A stretch of DNA of 64,000 bases from Hirundichthys speculiger. Taxonomy: Eukaryota; Chordata; Actinopteri; Beloniformes; Exocoetidae. Position numbers and translations under genes: made by a program. The notes beneath the pieces were generated by a model. It did not search any database, had not been told where the DNA came from, and worked only from the letters and a program-made list of their open reading frames with translations. The stretch covers positions 1,054,001-1,118,000 of the forward strand of contig JAGFBZ010000865.1 of assembly GCA_018398805.1 (NCBI GenBank), read 5' to 3'. Within the stretch, counting starts at the first letter, position 1, and every line of letters begins with the position of its first letter. Of this stretch, positions 27,101 through 36,049 are shown one piece after another.

Positions 27101-29545
27101 TTGATTAAATGAGAAATTAATTAACAAGCATTTTCAGTTATTTCTGAATCAATCTCAAATCCTTGAAGATGATGTGACCTTCAGTTTTAGGATTTGATCC
27201 ATGAGAGCTGCTGGACTGTAATACAGGATTATCAAATGTTAGTATGGCGTTATACTAAATTACTAAACGCTGTGACTAAAAATACAATTCTACGTTTAGA
27301 GACATGTCACATTAGAACAATGCTGGAAGAAAGAAAAAGAATTTTGACCTCCCACTTCTGAGGTACGGTGAATGAAGCATGATTTAAAGTTGAAGTTGTG
27401 TGGATAAAGATGGGCAGGCTGAATAATTCTACTCTGAGATGGGTTTTTGACACAACAGGACTCTGCATCTCTGAATGGATCACCAGATGACGTATTTTCA
27501 GACAGAGATAACCTCAAACAAAGTGACGGGGTTGCGTTTTTCTTTTCTTTTTTTTTTTTTTAGAGTTTTTGGTTTAGTAATCACTTCAAACGTCCAAATA
27601 TATACTCTGACGCACAGAAAAGTTATTGTTTTCATAAAATGATCTGTCTAAGAGGACTTCAACAGGTATGCCTTTAGTGTAACAGTTATGGCATGCATGC
27701 TTCAGGCAACTGGACTTTCTAAAATGCTTCTTGTAAATGTTTTATGTCTCATCCAACAGGCTTCCTGTTTGTCAAGGTCCTGCTGTTAGTTGACAAAGCA
27801 CTGAATGGTTTAGAACCAAAACACATTCAGGATCTTCTGGTTTGTTATGAACCCACCAGATCCCTCAGGTCATCAGGGTCTTGCCTACTTTCTGTTCCGA
27901 GAGGCAGTTTTTATGCTCCTCGCATGTGGAACAAACTCCCCGAAGTTTTAAATCAGAATTAAAAACTTTTCTAATTGCCACCTTTTATCAAAACAACTGG
28001 TCATTAACTTTTATTTCTTGCGTTTTATCTGCACTCTTCATTTTTAATTCCTTTTTTAAAAAAAATAATTTATCCTATCTTCTTTGAGGGTTTAAATATT
28101 TCATTTTACTTCATTTATTTTATTTCCTTCCTTCCTTGTTTTTAATGTACTCTTCCTTCTAATGTTTTATGTAAAGCACCTTGAATTGTCTTGCACACGA
28201 AATGTCCTATAAAAATAAACTTGCCTTGCCTAGTGGGGAAAAGAAGCCTTTCTGACTGCTGAGAAACATAATCAAAACCAAAAATGAAGTACGCTGCCAT
28301 CTACTTGAAAAAACTAAGATTACCATGAGCTGAACGAAAGACAATCTGCACAAACAAGTCGTCAAGTCCTCGTTTCCCTCCATCTCAGTGACAACGGCTC
28401 AAAGATGAAAATCAAGTCCAGTTGTCAACTTCAGCCATTTGGAAATGTGTTGAACTGGTGGGAAAGGAGGGAGCCAGAAGTCTGTGCGTGCGACTCAGCC
28501 TCCAGGTGCTCTGCTTGTGTGTGGGGGGGGGGCCTGAAGCTGACTGTCAGTGTCACCGTGACCCCCCCCTGCTCCCAGCTAATACCGGAAATAAAACTGG
28601 TGAGGAGCTACAGGCACAGATCTGTCACTGCCGCTGACCATGGCAGTCCTACCACTGCTTCCCAGGAGGACTTTTGACCAGTGACCACCACTTTGATGGA
28701 TTTTAAAGCAAACAGAAGTTAAGTTAAACCATTAGAATGAGCATTTAAATTCATTAAAAGGAACATTACTCATATGATAAATGGGATGGGATTGTCTGAG
28801 GAAGCCTCTGAGTAACCTGGACTAAAAAAGCCTTCTATCCACTGGGCAATGTGGTGATCACACGACTCAGACATAGATGAGAAGGATGCGATTTAGTTTA
28901 TCTCTAGTATTCAGAAAAAGGCGTGTTTTCGAGGGCACAGAGGTCATGGCATGGAGCCGTTGGCCGTAGAGGATTTCCGTCAGGGCGCATTTAATGATTG
29001 CATAACATGGTGCGTGTAGGAGTCCCCACTGTGGTTGGCTGGTAGGAACGCTGATTTAAACCTCCTTTGTTCAGGGAGACAACATGCGCATTACAAATGA
29101 GAGCAGCTTCCAGGAGCTGCAGCTCTAATGGGTTTCTGCGCAGAATGTCATCTGAAGGGTACCGAGAGGAACCCCGCGTCCCCGAGAACCCTCCATCTCC
29201 ACGCCGGAGTGCCATCTGCCTCTCAGACAACCACACACACACACCGTGCTAATGAAAAAATATCGCGTCCATTCGACATGAGTAAACTAAAACCGAGGCG
29301 ACAGACTGAGACATGAGTAATGAAGGAATCTATTGGCGCAATGCTGCGCCATGTCAGGTTTTTTTTTTTTTAATGGAGTACAGATGGAGCACCTGTACAG
29401 CGGGGCTATAGGAACAACCTCTCTAAACTGGACTCCACCACTCCCCGTCGACACTTTCACGCCAACATGAGATGATGCACAGAACGTGGCGTCCTCTTAC
29501 CTGAGTAGCTTTGTGGAATTGCTTCTTGAGTCCCGCCACAGACAT
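435..29545 (-). CDS. sh3gl2: endophilin-A1 (SH3-domain GRB2-like 2), 3' part missing
   Basis: Endophilin-A proteins bind and curve membrane through an N-terminal amphipathic helix and a BAR domain. They recruit dynamin and synaptojanin through a C-terminal SH3 domain during synaptic vesicle endocytosis. Seven coding exons read on the minus strand: 29545-29501, 4264-4196, 3690-3618, 2663-2520, 2173-2039, 1928-1770 and 538-435. Their joined phases (0,0,1,1,0,0,2) follow the family pattern. Residues identify the A1 paralogue rather than A2 or A3: [32 protein letters not shown] and [13 protein letters not shown]. The exons for the linker and SH3 domain lie beyond base 1. Intron 1 is about 25 kb. 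Two oddities are a GC donor after exon 2 and one extra base in exon 5 that breaks the frame at about codon 128. Which teleost duplicate (a or b) this is cannot be decided from the window. Confidence 0.93.
539..1769 (-). other. sh3gl2: sh3gl2 intron 6
   Basis: About 1.2 kb of AT-rich intron bounded by a GT donor at 1769-1768 and an AG acceptor at 540-539. Open frames overlapping on both strands near 1350-1700 have no recognisable content. I see no repeat or RNA. Confidence 0.6.
1770..1928 (-). CDS. sh3gl2: sh3gl2 exon 6
   Basis: 159 nt, 53 codons, phase 0 both sides. It begins [20 protein letters not shown] and ends SMFNLLESD. The basic KKKRQGK stretch at the tip of the BAR dimer contacts acidic membrane. 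The acceptor is TTTTGCAG and the donor is GAT|GTAAGTA. The frame is intact and agrees with the second half of exon 5. Confidence 0.96.
2039..2173 (-). CDS. sh3gl2: sh3gl2 exon 5 with a +1 frameshift
   Basis: This is BAR domain helix 2. The first half reads [17 protein letters not shown] in the frame set by exon 4. The second half reads [18 protein letters not shown] and onward to REIQ, but one base out of register. The exon is 135 nt, whereas the family needs 134 (2 + 44 codons). The surplus base sits in the TTT run at 2121-2123 (AAA on the sense strand). Read literally, the frame runs about 12 more codons into a TGA. Splice sites are good (TTCCCAG acceptor, CAG|GTACAAG donor), so this is an indel and not a mis-set boundary. 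It may be an assembly homopolymer error or a real mutation. Confidence 0.9.
2520..2663 (-). CDS. sh3gl2: sh3gl2 exon 4
   Basis: 144 nt, phase 1 to phase 1, giving (A)[20 protein letters not shown] through [12 protein letters not shown]. It holds the endophilin-specific insert helix, which penetrates membrane on the concave face of the BAR dimer (Met-rich MSMMNSM), and the KGPGY turn that marks the A1 paralogue. The donor is TTTG|GTGAGT and the acceptor is TTTACAG. Confidence 0.95.
3618..3690 (-). CDS. sh3gl2: sh3gl2 exon 3
   Basis: 73 nt, phase 0 in and phase 1 out. It encodes [19 protein letters not shown] followed by LQPNP, the end of the first long BAR helix leading into the hydrophobic insert typical of endophilins. 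The acceptor is CTCACAG and the donor is CCAG|GTATCT. Confidence 0.95.
3974..4013. repeat. (CAAA)n microsatellite
   Basis: Roughly ten uninterrupted AAAC/CAAA units in sh3gl2 intron 2, seen directly. Probably length-polymorphic. Confidence 0.9.
4196..4264 (-). CDS. sh3gl2: sh3gl2 exon 2
   Basis: 69 nt, 23 codons. It begins [17 protein letters not shown] and ends with MEK, matching the start of BAR helix 1. The acceptor is TTTGCAG. The donor reads AAG|GCAAGTC, so the intron to exon 3 is of the GC-AG class. No GT donor in this position keeps the family's reading frame. Phase 0 on both sides. Confidence 0.93.
6150..6169. promoter_or_regulatory. 20-bp perfect palindrome containing a full CRE
   Basis: The sequence aagctgtgacgtcacagctt is a perfect inverted repeat centred on TGACGTCA, the consensus CREB/ATF site. 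It sits in intron 1 of sh3gl2, a gene active in neurons where CREB signalling is common. A TATAAAA lies about 50 bp away at 6096, but its order relative to the CRE does not make a convincing promoter. The motif is seen directly; its function is inferred. Confidence 0.45.
10801..10874 (+). mobile_element. 3' tail of an RTE/Rex3-type LINE
   Basis: It reads GAGCTGGGATAGGCTCCAGC, then a GTGACCCTGCATAGGA block, and closes with ATGGATGGATGGA. This is the characteristic 3' end of fish RTE-clade LINEs with a GATG tail. The copy is severely 5' truncated. Confidence 0.75.
13826..14450 (-). mobile_element. 5'-truncated LINE 3' end (ORF2 C-terminus plus AATCT tail)
   Basis: On the minus strand the open frame ending at 14101 carries [20 protein letters not shown] followed by [16 protein letters not shown] and a stop. 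This HPL-F-LLPSGRR-R-SF-P-AI pattern is the usual C-terminal end of ORF2 in several fish LINE families. A 3' untranslated stretch follows, ending in an AATCT pentamer tail at about 13826-13845. There is no reverse-transcriptase core, so the copy is dead. The clade is not decided. Confidence 0.65.
14733..14800. repeat. (TA)n repeat hosting a MITE insertion
   Basis: An AT-dinucleotide array interrupted by the element at 14800-15165 and resuming at 15165-15192. It is the target of the insertion. Confidence 0.8.
14800..15165. mobile_element. non-autonomous Tc1/mariner MITE
   Basis: About 366 bp bounded by imperfect terminal inverted repeats. The left end reads TACAGTCAAGGGAAAAAATT, and the right end complements to TACAGTCATGGAAAAAATTA; both continue with ATTAGACCACC. 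TACAGT termini and a TA target are typical of Tc1-like elements. It sits inside a TA microsatellite and encodes no transposase. Confidence 0.8.
15193..20898 (-). other. sh3gl2: sh3gl2 intron 1, middle portion
   Basis: About 5.7 kb of AT-rich intron. It holds short poly-A tracts (for example near 18515) and an ATT run near 16750. Overlapping minus-strand open frames at 19404-20157 show no domain signature and no exon-like splice context. I see no gene. Confidence 0.5.
20899..21250. mobile_element. MITE with TACCGTATTTTCCGGACTAT ends
   Basis: About 352 bp whose left end TACCGTATTTTCCGGACTAT is matched by the complement of its right end (TACCGTATTTTTCGGACTAT). It has TA at both borders and further subterminal CCGGACTATAAGCCGC repeats. 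TA-flanked inverted repeats fit a Tc1/mariner/pogo-type MITE. It is non-coding; the 60-codon open frame inside it is incidental. Confidence 0.8.
21342..22224. mobile_element. non-autonomous hAT element with perfect 8-bp target duplication
   Basis: It begins CAGAGACG and ends CGGCCCTG (complement CAGGGCCG). The 8-bp direct repeat TCTGCAAC lies at 21334-21341 and again at 22225-22232. Eight-base duplications and CAG ends are diagnostic of hAT transposons. Near the ends are GGGCCCC-rich blocks that pair with each other. At 883 bp with no transposase frame, it needs help in trans. Confidence 0.85.
22233..23815 (-). other. sh3gl2: sh3gl2 intron 1 between hAT elements
   Basis: About 1.6 kb of non-coding intron. 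The GC-richer stretch near 22540-22680 is the only local deviation. No exon or RNA is recognised. Confidence 0.45.
23824..24237. mobile_element. hAT-like MITE rich in TACGATAAT repeats
   Basis: A 414-bp element. The left end CAGCGTTCCCAGGTG matches the complement of the right end (CAGCGTTGCCAGGTG). The flanks are TAACGGAC at 23816-23823 and TAACGTAC at 24238-24245, an 8-bp target duplication with one change. GTACGATAATT recurs several times inside, near both ends. No transposase. Confidence 0.75.
24246..27660 (-). other. sh3gl2: sh3gl2 intron 1, between the hAT MITE and the LINE tail
   Basis: About 3.4 kb with poly-A at about 25709 and a short GT run near 26637. No supportable exon, RNA or transposon end is seen. 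Confidence 0.45.
27740..28231 (+). mobile_element. 5'-truncated LINE (L2/CR1-like) 3' end
   Basis: The plus-strand frame from about 27744 carries [20 protein letters not shown], then [20 protein letters not shown] and [14 protein letters not shown]. This is the C-terminal tail common to fish L2/CR1-like ORF2 proteins. The 3' untranslated part includes TGTAAAGCACCTTGAATTG and ends ATAAACTTGCCTTGCC. The reverse transcriptase is absent. The exact 5' break and target duplication are not clear. Confidence 0.7.
28232..29500 (-). other. sh3gl2: sh3gl2 intron 1, first 1.3 kb after exon 1
   Basis: Moderately GC-rich with scattered CpG (28980-29240), as expected beside a promoter. Open frames on both strands at 28990-29320 overlap and have no recognisable domains. 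Proximal enhancer content is possible but not shown. Confidence 0.4.
29501..29545 (-). CDS. sh3gl2: sh3gl2 exon 1 (start codon, amphipathic helix H0)
   Basis: ATG at 29545-29543 opens a 15-codon exon, [15 protein letters not shown], followed by a good GTAAGAGG donor. This is the invariant endophilin-A N-terminus. It forms helix H0, which inserts into the bilayer (Phe10 and the Lys residues are visible). The start is certain because H0 must be N-terminal. The reading frame stays open upstream but has no upstream ATG; a TTG at 29617 only looks like a start. The exon ends in phase 0. Confidence 0.95.
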
Positions 29546-29800
29546 GACTGCTACACGGCGCTTCTGTCTGGGAGAATGAAGGGATGCTGCAGGTGCGGCG
29601 AGCAAATGTCGGTCCAACTGGATCTGATGACGATTTTGCGGCCTCGCTAACCCTCAGTCTACGCTGGTCTTGTCCAGAGGGATCTCCTGTGTGAGAGAGG
29701 CTGAGTAAAGCCCTGATCAGGCAGTTGGATGGCGAACCCGCATGTCTTAAACCGCGCTGACGTAGGCGCCTGCTCGTTTTAAAGCGGTCGCTTCGTCATC
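29546..29800 (-). promoter_or_regulatory. sh3gl2: sh3gl2 5'UTR and core promoter region
   Basis: CpG-containing, GC-richer sequence lies directly upstream of the start codon. On the gene's strand there is a TTTAAAA element at 29783-29777, and a TGACGTAG CRE half-site lies on the opposite strand at 29758-29765. If the AT element acts as a TATA box, transcription would begin near 29750 and give a 5'UTR of about 200 nt. The motifs are seen; the start site is inferred. Confidence 0.4.
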
Positions 29801-30134
29801 AAGGATTAATTCGGTGCTCTCAGAAGAAGTAGTATTTCTGATCTAAGCTGGTTTAGAAGGAGCACTGGGGTAGGTTCTATTTATTTTTCACTGAATTTAG
29901 TCTTTATTAGTCTGACATTAACATGATGTGACACCAATAAAAAGTAAAAGTCCAGGCAACGTTTTTTTTTTTTTTTTTTTTTAAATCAGAATTATAAGAG
30001 AACTCCTGTGAAGTGATTGTGGCTATAAAGGGATTGTTGCATTACTCCTTTACTGAATGTAGACTTGACTTGATACTTGTGCTTCAGATGGGACTGCGAA
30101 CTAAAGTCAGGACAGTTTACGATGTATTTACATC

Positions 30135-30155
30135 TTCAGCACCATGGACAGCGCC
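30135..30155 (+). promoter_or_regulatory. RE1/NRSE silencer motif (REST binding site)
   Basis: The 21-bp sequence ttcagcaccatggacagcgcc differs from the canonical RE1 consensus only at position 11, a tolerated position, and satisfies every fixed base of the 17-bp core. It lies about 590 bp upstream of the sh3gl2 start codon. REST binds such sites to silence neuronal genes in non-neuronal cells, and endophilin-A1 is largely a brain protein, so repression of sh3gl2 is the likely role. The site match is direct; the target is inferred from position. Confidence 0.8.
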
Positions 30156-31064
30156 CATCATCGCATTAGACAGACAGCACGTTTCTATTCATGATTATTA
30201 TGTGGTCCCACTTCCATCCAAAAGCATTTACCAAAGAGATTAGTCAGAAAAATGCATGTCATTTACAGGAATAAGATGGGAAAATTTGCGATTTTTACCA
30301 ATCCCCCCACCCCCACCCCCCATTCACAAAACAACAATAACAAATAAAAAAACAAACCAAACCAAAACACAAGTAAGGTGATCAGCAATGTGGGTGTCCC
30401 TACTGTATTTATAAAAAGCTTCACGTTAAGAGGAATAGTATTGCAATAAAATTATACTTTCAAACTAACTTTAAAACTTGAAGGTTTTCTATATTAGAAT
30501 CAAGTAGCTCTATATTATTTATACGAACGAGATGTGGCTGAAGCAGGATTACTTAACAAACAAAGATGTAATTTCTTCATTCCAATTCATAATCCAATGA
30601 ATTCCAATTGAAGTACAAAATTTAAAATTTGTGTAATGCCAATTCATACAAAATAGCCTAGCTAAGGAACCCATTACAAACCAAATCTTCACTTTGGTGC
30701 AATGCTCCAGCCTGAGCAATCACAAAGCAACAGTGGGGAGGAAAAGACCTGGTTAACAGGGACAAAAACAACAACACACACAAAAAACAACACCGCCAGA
30801 TTCAGGAATAGGAATAAGATGACTTTAGACAATGCAACAAGAAAACTGATAACTTGTCAGAGATTGGAACTACAACGAGGAAAGTAAACTGCATTATGCT
30901 GACTGAGAACACATAAAGATGCAATAGACAGTATGAGAACAATATCTAATGCTCAGCAACATCAGCTGCACAAGGAACACTCAAGTAATCAAATACATGA
31001 CATCCACTGCTGCAATGCTGTGGCAATATCGCATGAACTGTAAGGCAGTCATGCATTTCAGCCA

Positions 31065-31182
31065 GTCAGTCCAGGGTGTACCTCTGCCTTTCGCCCAAAG
31101 AGAGCTGGGATGGGCTCCAGCAGATCCCCTTGACCCTGCATAGGATTAAACGTGCATAGACAATGGATGGATGGATGGATGG
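31065..31182 (+). mobile_element. 3' tail of an RTE/Rex3-type LINE
   Basis: It reads AGTCCAGGGTGTACCTCTGC, then GAGCTGGGATGGGCTCCAGC, CCTTGACCCTGCATAGGATT, and a GGATGGATGGATGG tail. It is a longer copy of the same 3' end seen at 10801, inserted in the same orientation. Confidence 0.8.
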
Positions 31183-31316
31183 TTGAAGATGTAACACAAA
31201 GCTGTAATGAGAGGAAATGATGTTGACCATGGCGTTAACATTAGTAGGAAGTGCTCCTCTCCACTGTCACCTCGTGCTTGCTCAAGAAGGGCTTTATAAA
31301 AAAATATTCAGTGTAA

Positions 31317-31440
31317 TCTCTTGGGTTGCCTAGCTAGGCAATTTTTCTCTCTCTGTTTTTTAATGAATTGGTCCCATATGAATTTTGAATTTGCCATGTG
31401 ATGACTTTTGTTGTGAATTGGCACTATACATATAAACATT
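31317..31440 (+). mobile_element. possible L2-like LINE tail
   Basis: The sequence closes with TTGTTGTGAATTGGCACTAT followed by ACATATAAAC. This resembles the 3' end of fish LINEs that finish with GTTGTGATTTGGCGCTATAT and a short repeat. It is short and degenerate. Confidence 0.3.
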
Positions 31441-32205
31441 AGGGAAAATGAAAAAAAAACCCCGACAAGTGCTCAGAGATGAGTGAAGCCAAGATGTTTT
31501 CATTGAGCACTGGCCATGTGATGAAGTTGGGAGTAGTCATTAGGACCACTGCTTAAACAAAGGCCTCTAAACTGATGGAATAAAGATCTGGGCCCCTTCC
31601 TCATCTGACCTAAGTTCTTCTGAAGACTTGTTCCCCCTTCGCATGTAAGAATATAAAGGCTACAGTGAGGGATAACAATATACTTCTTTGGACAGCATTT
31701 GGGAGGCTGTGGTTGTTGCTGAAGTAAAATTCAATCATGAACCAATCAAGAAAGTAAAAATGTTCTTGTATGGAAAGCTCATGATATTTAGACAAAAGAA
31801 GCTTCTTTATAATAGTCAAAGGCCGAATATTCTATTTTTCAGTATTTGATGTTATTTGTTACACTTGCTCAAAGTGCAATAATTAACAGGTGATATATGT
31901 TTTTGTAGTTTAGTTATTTATTCTATAGACTTATAATAACTAAAGAGATGCATATTTTGACAGAATAGACAAAGGATCAGATGTGAGTTGATGTGTTGTC
32001 TTTGCTCAACTACTTTTTCAATGCTGGAGAACACCACAGGTGTTTTTGAGAATCAGTTGTTTATTTTATTTTATTTTTTAAACAGTTTTCATTATTCTCA
32101 AGAAATAGAGGATATTAACATTTTGAGCACTCAAAGACCAGTCACCAGAGGACACCAGAGAAACTTCTAGATCCTTGTCTTTGAGCCTTAGATGAACTGG
32201 TAATT

Positions 32206-32298
32206 GGTCCAGAGTGCCTCTCCTCCAGTGACAGTTGGGATAGGCTGTGGAACCCCCACAGTCTTGAAACAGTGCGCACAGAAAATGATGGTTGGATG
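32206..32298 (+). mobile_element. degenerate RTE/Rex3-type LINE tail
   Basis: GGTCCAGAGTGCCTCTCCTC, then CAGTTGGGATAGGCT and GAAAATGATGGTTGGATGAG follow the same order as the better copies at 31065 and 10801, but with more changes. Confidence 0.5.
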
Positions 32299-33719
32299 AG
32301 GCCATGTTATATCCACTTATTTGAGCTACCAGTAATAAAAAATATCACATATGAAATCATGAACTTGACCAACAAATGCAAACCAGTTTGTTAATCCTTT
32401 GAGCCTAATGGCAGGTACTGTAACGCCTGTGTGTGAAGGCACAGAATCTGTTTACCATAAAACTATGAAGAAAGAATACTGGTTTACATGGAATCCAGAC
32501 AAACAGGACCACAAGTACATTCACAATGACAGATTTGCTGTTCGTAAATTAGTATGGTGTACAGCAAGTGTAGTGGTGAGAAATGTGAGAGGACCGATGT
32601 CTAGCCTGCTGCCTCTCAGCTTCTTAGATCCAAACTCAATCCAGGTATTGCATTATTATTTTACTGGACCAATTAGAATACGGCATTGGAATAGGTCTCA
32701 TGGTCTTCAATAAAGGTTTTGTGTCTTAAATATACTGTGCTTACCAAAAGACTTTATTTTGTATAGATTTTCACAAAGTCACTTGGCAACACCATAAACT
32801 GTATGGGCCTAAATCAAATTAGGTCCATAGGCCTAAAAACATTCTCTGTCTCTTTTTTCTTTTCAAACATAAAATCCTAAAAATAATTCTTTTATTATGA
32901 GAAGAACCTGCAAGTCTGTGTCTGGTGGGAGGTGCGTTTCTCTCCCAGGAGAACGTGTCCTGGTGTAAAAGCAGGAGTGCAGGTGCCACCACTTATAATA
33001 ATAACACAGTACATGTTTGCAAATACACTTGGTCACATTATCAACTTTGATAATACAATTTTACATTTAAAATTTGTAACGATGTCCATGCACAGGGTAT
33101 GCATGTTAAACAAGAACATCTAATACAATGCACATTTGTACAACTATTATCAAGATTAGTTTTATACGGAATATGACGAAGGAGCGTTTGGGACACAACA
33201 GAATTTATTCTGTTATTTCTTTCCTGCCCAATCTGCTTTTCTTCACTGCTGTTTGAGCTCAGCCTCCTTTTTTGTTCTCTTAACTTAGGTTTGTTCTTGA
33301 ATAAAGATCACATTTCACCCAGGTAGAGCAACTGCTTGGAAAAAAACAAGAGACATTTGTTATGCTTGTGGCGCCATCTTATGGAGACTTTCTGAACATG
33401 GACAGAGATGAGAAAAATCTTGTAATTTCTTTATGGCACTCAGTAAATTCAATCAGGTAAGGCTTCGTCTCAGAGTTACAGGTAATTTTGAATATGGGCC
33501 TTTGACAGGAATTATCACAGTGCAGTGGAAACTGAATCATGATGTTTCTGAGATTACAGATGCAACACTTCAGCTCACACAAACACCACTATATGATATG
33601 GCCCAGTCACAAGAATGTCAAAATAATTATGTTTAATTAAGTGAAAATATGTAAAATATTACTCGTTTTTATCTCCCAGTACATATTCATGAACTGGACA
33701 TTTTTATATAAACTGTGAA

Positions 33720-33723
<4 letters not shown>

Positions 33724-33771
<48 letters not shown>
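33724..33771. repeat. (TA)n microsatellite
   Basis: A 24-unit uninterrupted TA array, seen directly, followed by short TG and TATG runs to about 33815. Confidence 0.95.
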
Positions 33772-33778
<7 letters not shown>

Positions 33779-34883
33779 GTGAATGTGTGTGTATCAGTAT
33801 GTATGTATGTATGTAGTTAAATGTCTGTCTATCTGGATATGAAATTACAACTAGAATTTAGGAAAAGGCCTCAAAAACCAAATAAATTCTAAGGGTAATC
33901 ATGGAACATTGTAGAAAGGGTAGGATTAAATTAGTTTTACTTCTTCCTACCCCTTTTTCAGCCATGTTAAACCAGATATGTTTTGCATATTGGTATGTGT
34001 GTGGAGGTATATAGATCGGTGTGTATACATTGGGTATAAATTTTGTTTATTTTTTATTTCTCCTTTTTTGGGGGGAATATGTCTATTGAATATTTAGATT
34101 TATTTACAAGAGGTTCTATATGTTTTTAAATTATGGTTATGCACATGTGTCAGTGTATATTAATTTATGCATTATATATTTTATTTTATAAATATATTTA
34201 TTTTCAGATACATAGATTCATGATAGTGTTAAAATTGTCTATGCTTTAAAAGATTGTTTTGAAATGTCTGGAATGAATCAATAAAATGAAAATGGAAAAT
34301 GAAAAAAATGAAAATGAAAATGAAATGAAAGGTTTGGCTCCCCCTTGTGTTAAAAATGATGCAACAAAGATGTTGCTTATAAAAGGCGAAAAAGCCTCCT
34401 AACAAAAGCTCAGCTATATCAAACAAGACAAACTTCACGGCTGAAAACGGTACATATACATCAATATAATGATTTGAATAGTGAGGGATGGAAATACTCA
34501 TGTTTGAGTGGCTATAGTTAAAGCTATTAAAGACTGATAGTTGAAGATGAATAAACAATTGATCATTCATTTCAAAGAAATCTTTGTATTTATCAACAAT
34601 ACAACAACAAAAGATCAACTGTGGAAGAAAAGGGTACAGATACTGGACTGGACTGGGGGTCTTCACCTGTCATCAACAGAGAACGTGTGGAGATTTTGAA
34701 ACCAAAAAAATGCTGCAACAACTCCATACTATTGAACATTTTGAGATGCGTTTTCAAGAAAGAATCTGGCAAAATAACCTCTAAAACACTTAATCTATAA
34801 GTGACTTCAATGCCAAATTATCTGAAGTGAACTGAGAAAGAGAGGCAACATTTTAGCGTGGTAGATGTTTGACCAGCCAAACT

Positions 34884-36049
34884 TACACTATATTGCCAAA
34901 AGTATTTGCTCACCCATCCAAATGATCTGAATCATCACAGGTGTATAAAATTAAGTAACTAGACATGCAGACTGTTTCTACAAACATTTGTGAAAGAATG
35001 AGTCGCTCTCAGGAGCTCGGTGAATTCCAGCGTGGAACTGTGGTAGGATGACACCTGAGCAACTAATCCAGTCCTGAAATTTCCTCACTCCTAAATATTC
35101 CACAGTCAACTGTCAGCTGCATTAAAAGGAAATGGAAGTGTTTGGGAACGACAGCAACTCAGCCATGAAGTGGTAGGACATGTAAACTAACGGAGTGGGG
35201 TCAGAGGATGCTGAAGCGCATAGTATGAAGAGGTCACCAACTTTCTGCAGAGTCAATCACTACAGACCAACAAACTTCATGTGGCCTTCAGATCAGCTCA
35301 ACAACAGTGCAGAGAGCTTCATGAATGGGTTTCCATGGTGGAGCAGCTGCATCCAAGCCAAACACCACCAAGTGCAATGCAAAGCATCAGATGCAGTGGT
35401 GTAAAGCACGCTGCCACTGAGCTCTAGAGCAGTGGAGGAACATTCTCTGGAGTGATTAATCACGCTTCTCCATCTGGCAATCTGATGGAAGAGTCTGGGT
35501 TTGGTGGCTGCCAGGAGAACGGTAGGTTATGGTGTGGGGTTGTTTTTCAGTAGCTGGGCTTGGCCCCTTAGTTCCAGTGAAAGGAACTCTGAATGCTTCA
35601 GCAGACCAAGACATTTTGGAAAATTCCATGTTCCCAACTTTGTGGGAACAGTTTGGAGCTGGTCCCTTCCTCTTCCAACATGACTGTGCACCAGTGCACA
35701 AAGCAAGGTCCATAAAGACATGGATGGAAGAGTCTGGTGTGGATGAACTTGACTGGCCTGCACAGAGTCCTGATCTCAACCCGACAGAACATCTTTGGGA
35801 TGAATTAGAGCAGAGACTGAGAGCCAGACCTTCTCAGCCAACATCAGTGTTTGATCTCACAAATGTTCTTCTGGAAGAAAAAATCCCCATAAACACACTC
35901 CTAAACCTTGTGGACAGCCTTCCCAGAGGAATTAAAGCTGTTCTAGCTGCAAAGGGGTGGACCCACATCTTATTGATCAGGAATGGGATAAACTAAAGCT
36001 CATATGTGAGTCAAGGCAGGTGAGCGAATACTTTTGGCAATATAGTGTA
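34884..36049 (+). mobile_element. decayed Tc1-like transposon
   Basis: About 1.17 kb. The left end TACACTATATTGCCAAAAGT and the complement of the right end agree at all but one of the outer 31 bases, and both borders are TA. The interior encodes a Tc1 transposase in the plus direction, broken by stops and frameshifts. The two complete inverted repeats mean it could in principle still be mobilised in trans. Confidence 0.93.
35529..35996 (+). pseudogene. Tc1-like transposase, C-terminal half
   Basis: The open frame gives MVWGCFSVAGLGPLVPVKGT, FQHDCAPVHKA and WPAQSPDLNPTEHLWDELEQ. These are the second Asp (QHD) and the distal Glu region (DLNPxEHLWDELE) of the DDE/IS630-Tc1-mariner catalytic core. 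Upstream in the same frame, the expected S-D-E-S-R motif reads Ser-Asp-stop-Ser-Arg: a TAA at 35457-35459 directly follows the first catalytic Asp codon. The N-terminal paired-like region is recognisable near 35000 but out of frame. Inactive. Confidence 0.9.

Larger units (their letters stand above)
30160..34883. other. intergenic, upstream of sh3gl2
   Basis: AT-rich intergenic DNA with LINE tails at 31065-31182, 31317-31440 and 32206-32298, a TA array at 33724-33771 and a GAAAAT-rich patch at 34280-34330. Open frames such as 32399-32713 (104 codons, plus strand) show no recognised family. Confidence 0.5.

Noticed and set aside
29546..29617. Possible N-terminal extension of endophilin from 29617
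   Set aside because: The codon there is TTG, not ATG, and the amphipathic helix [10 protein letters not shown] must be at the N-terminus to work.
32399..32713. 104-codon plus-strand frame in the intergenic region
   Set aside because: No recognisable domain; upstream and downstream are repeat remnants. It could be an unrecognised transposon piece but there is no support.
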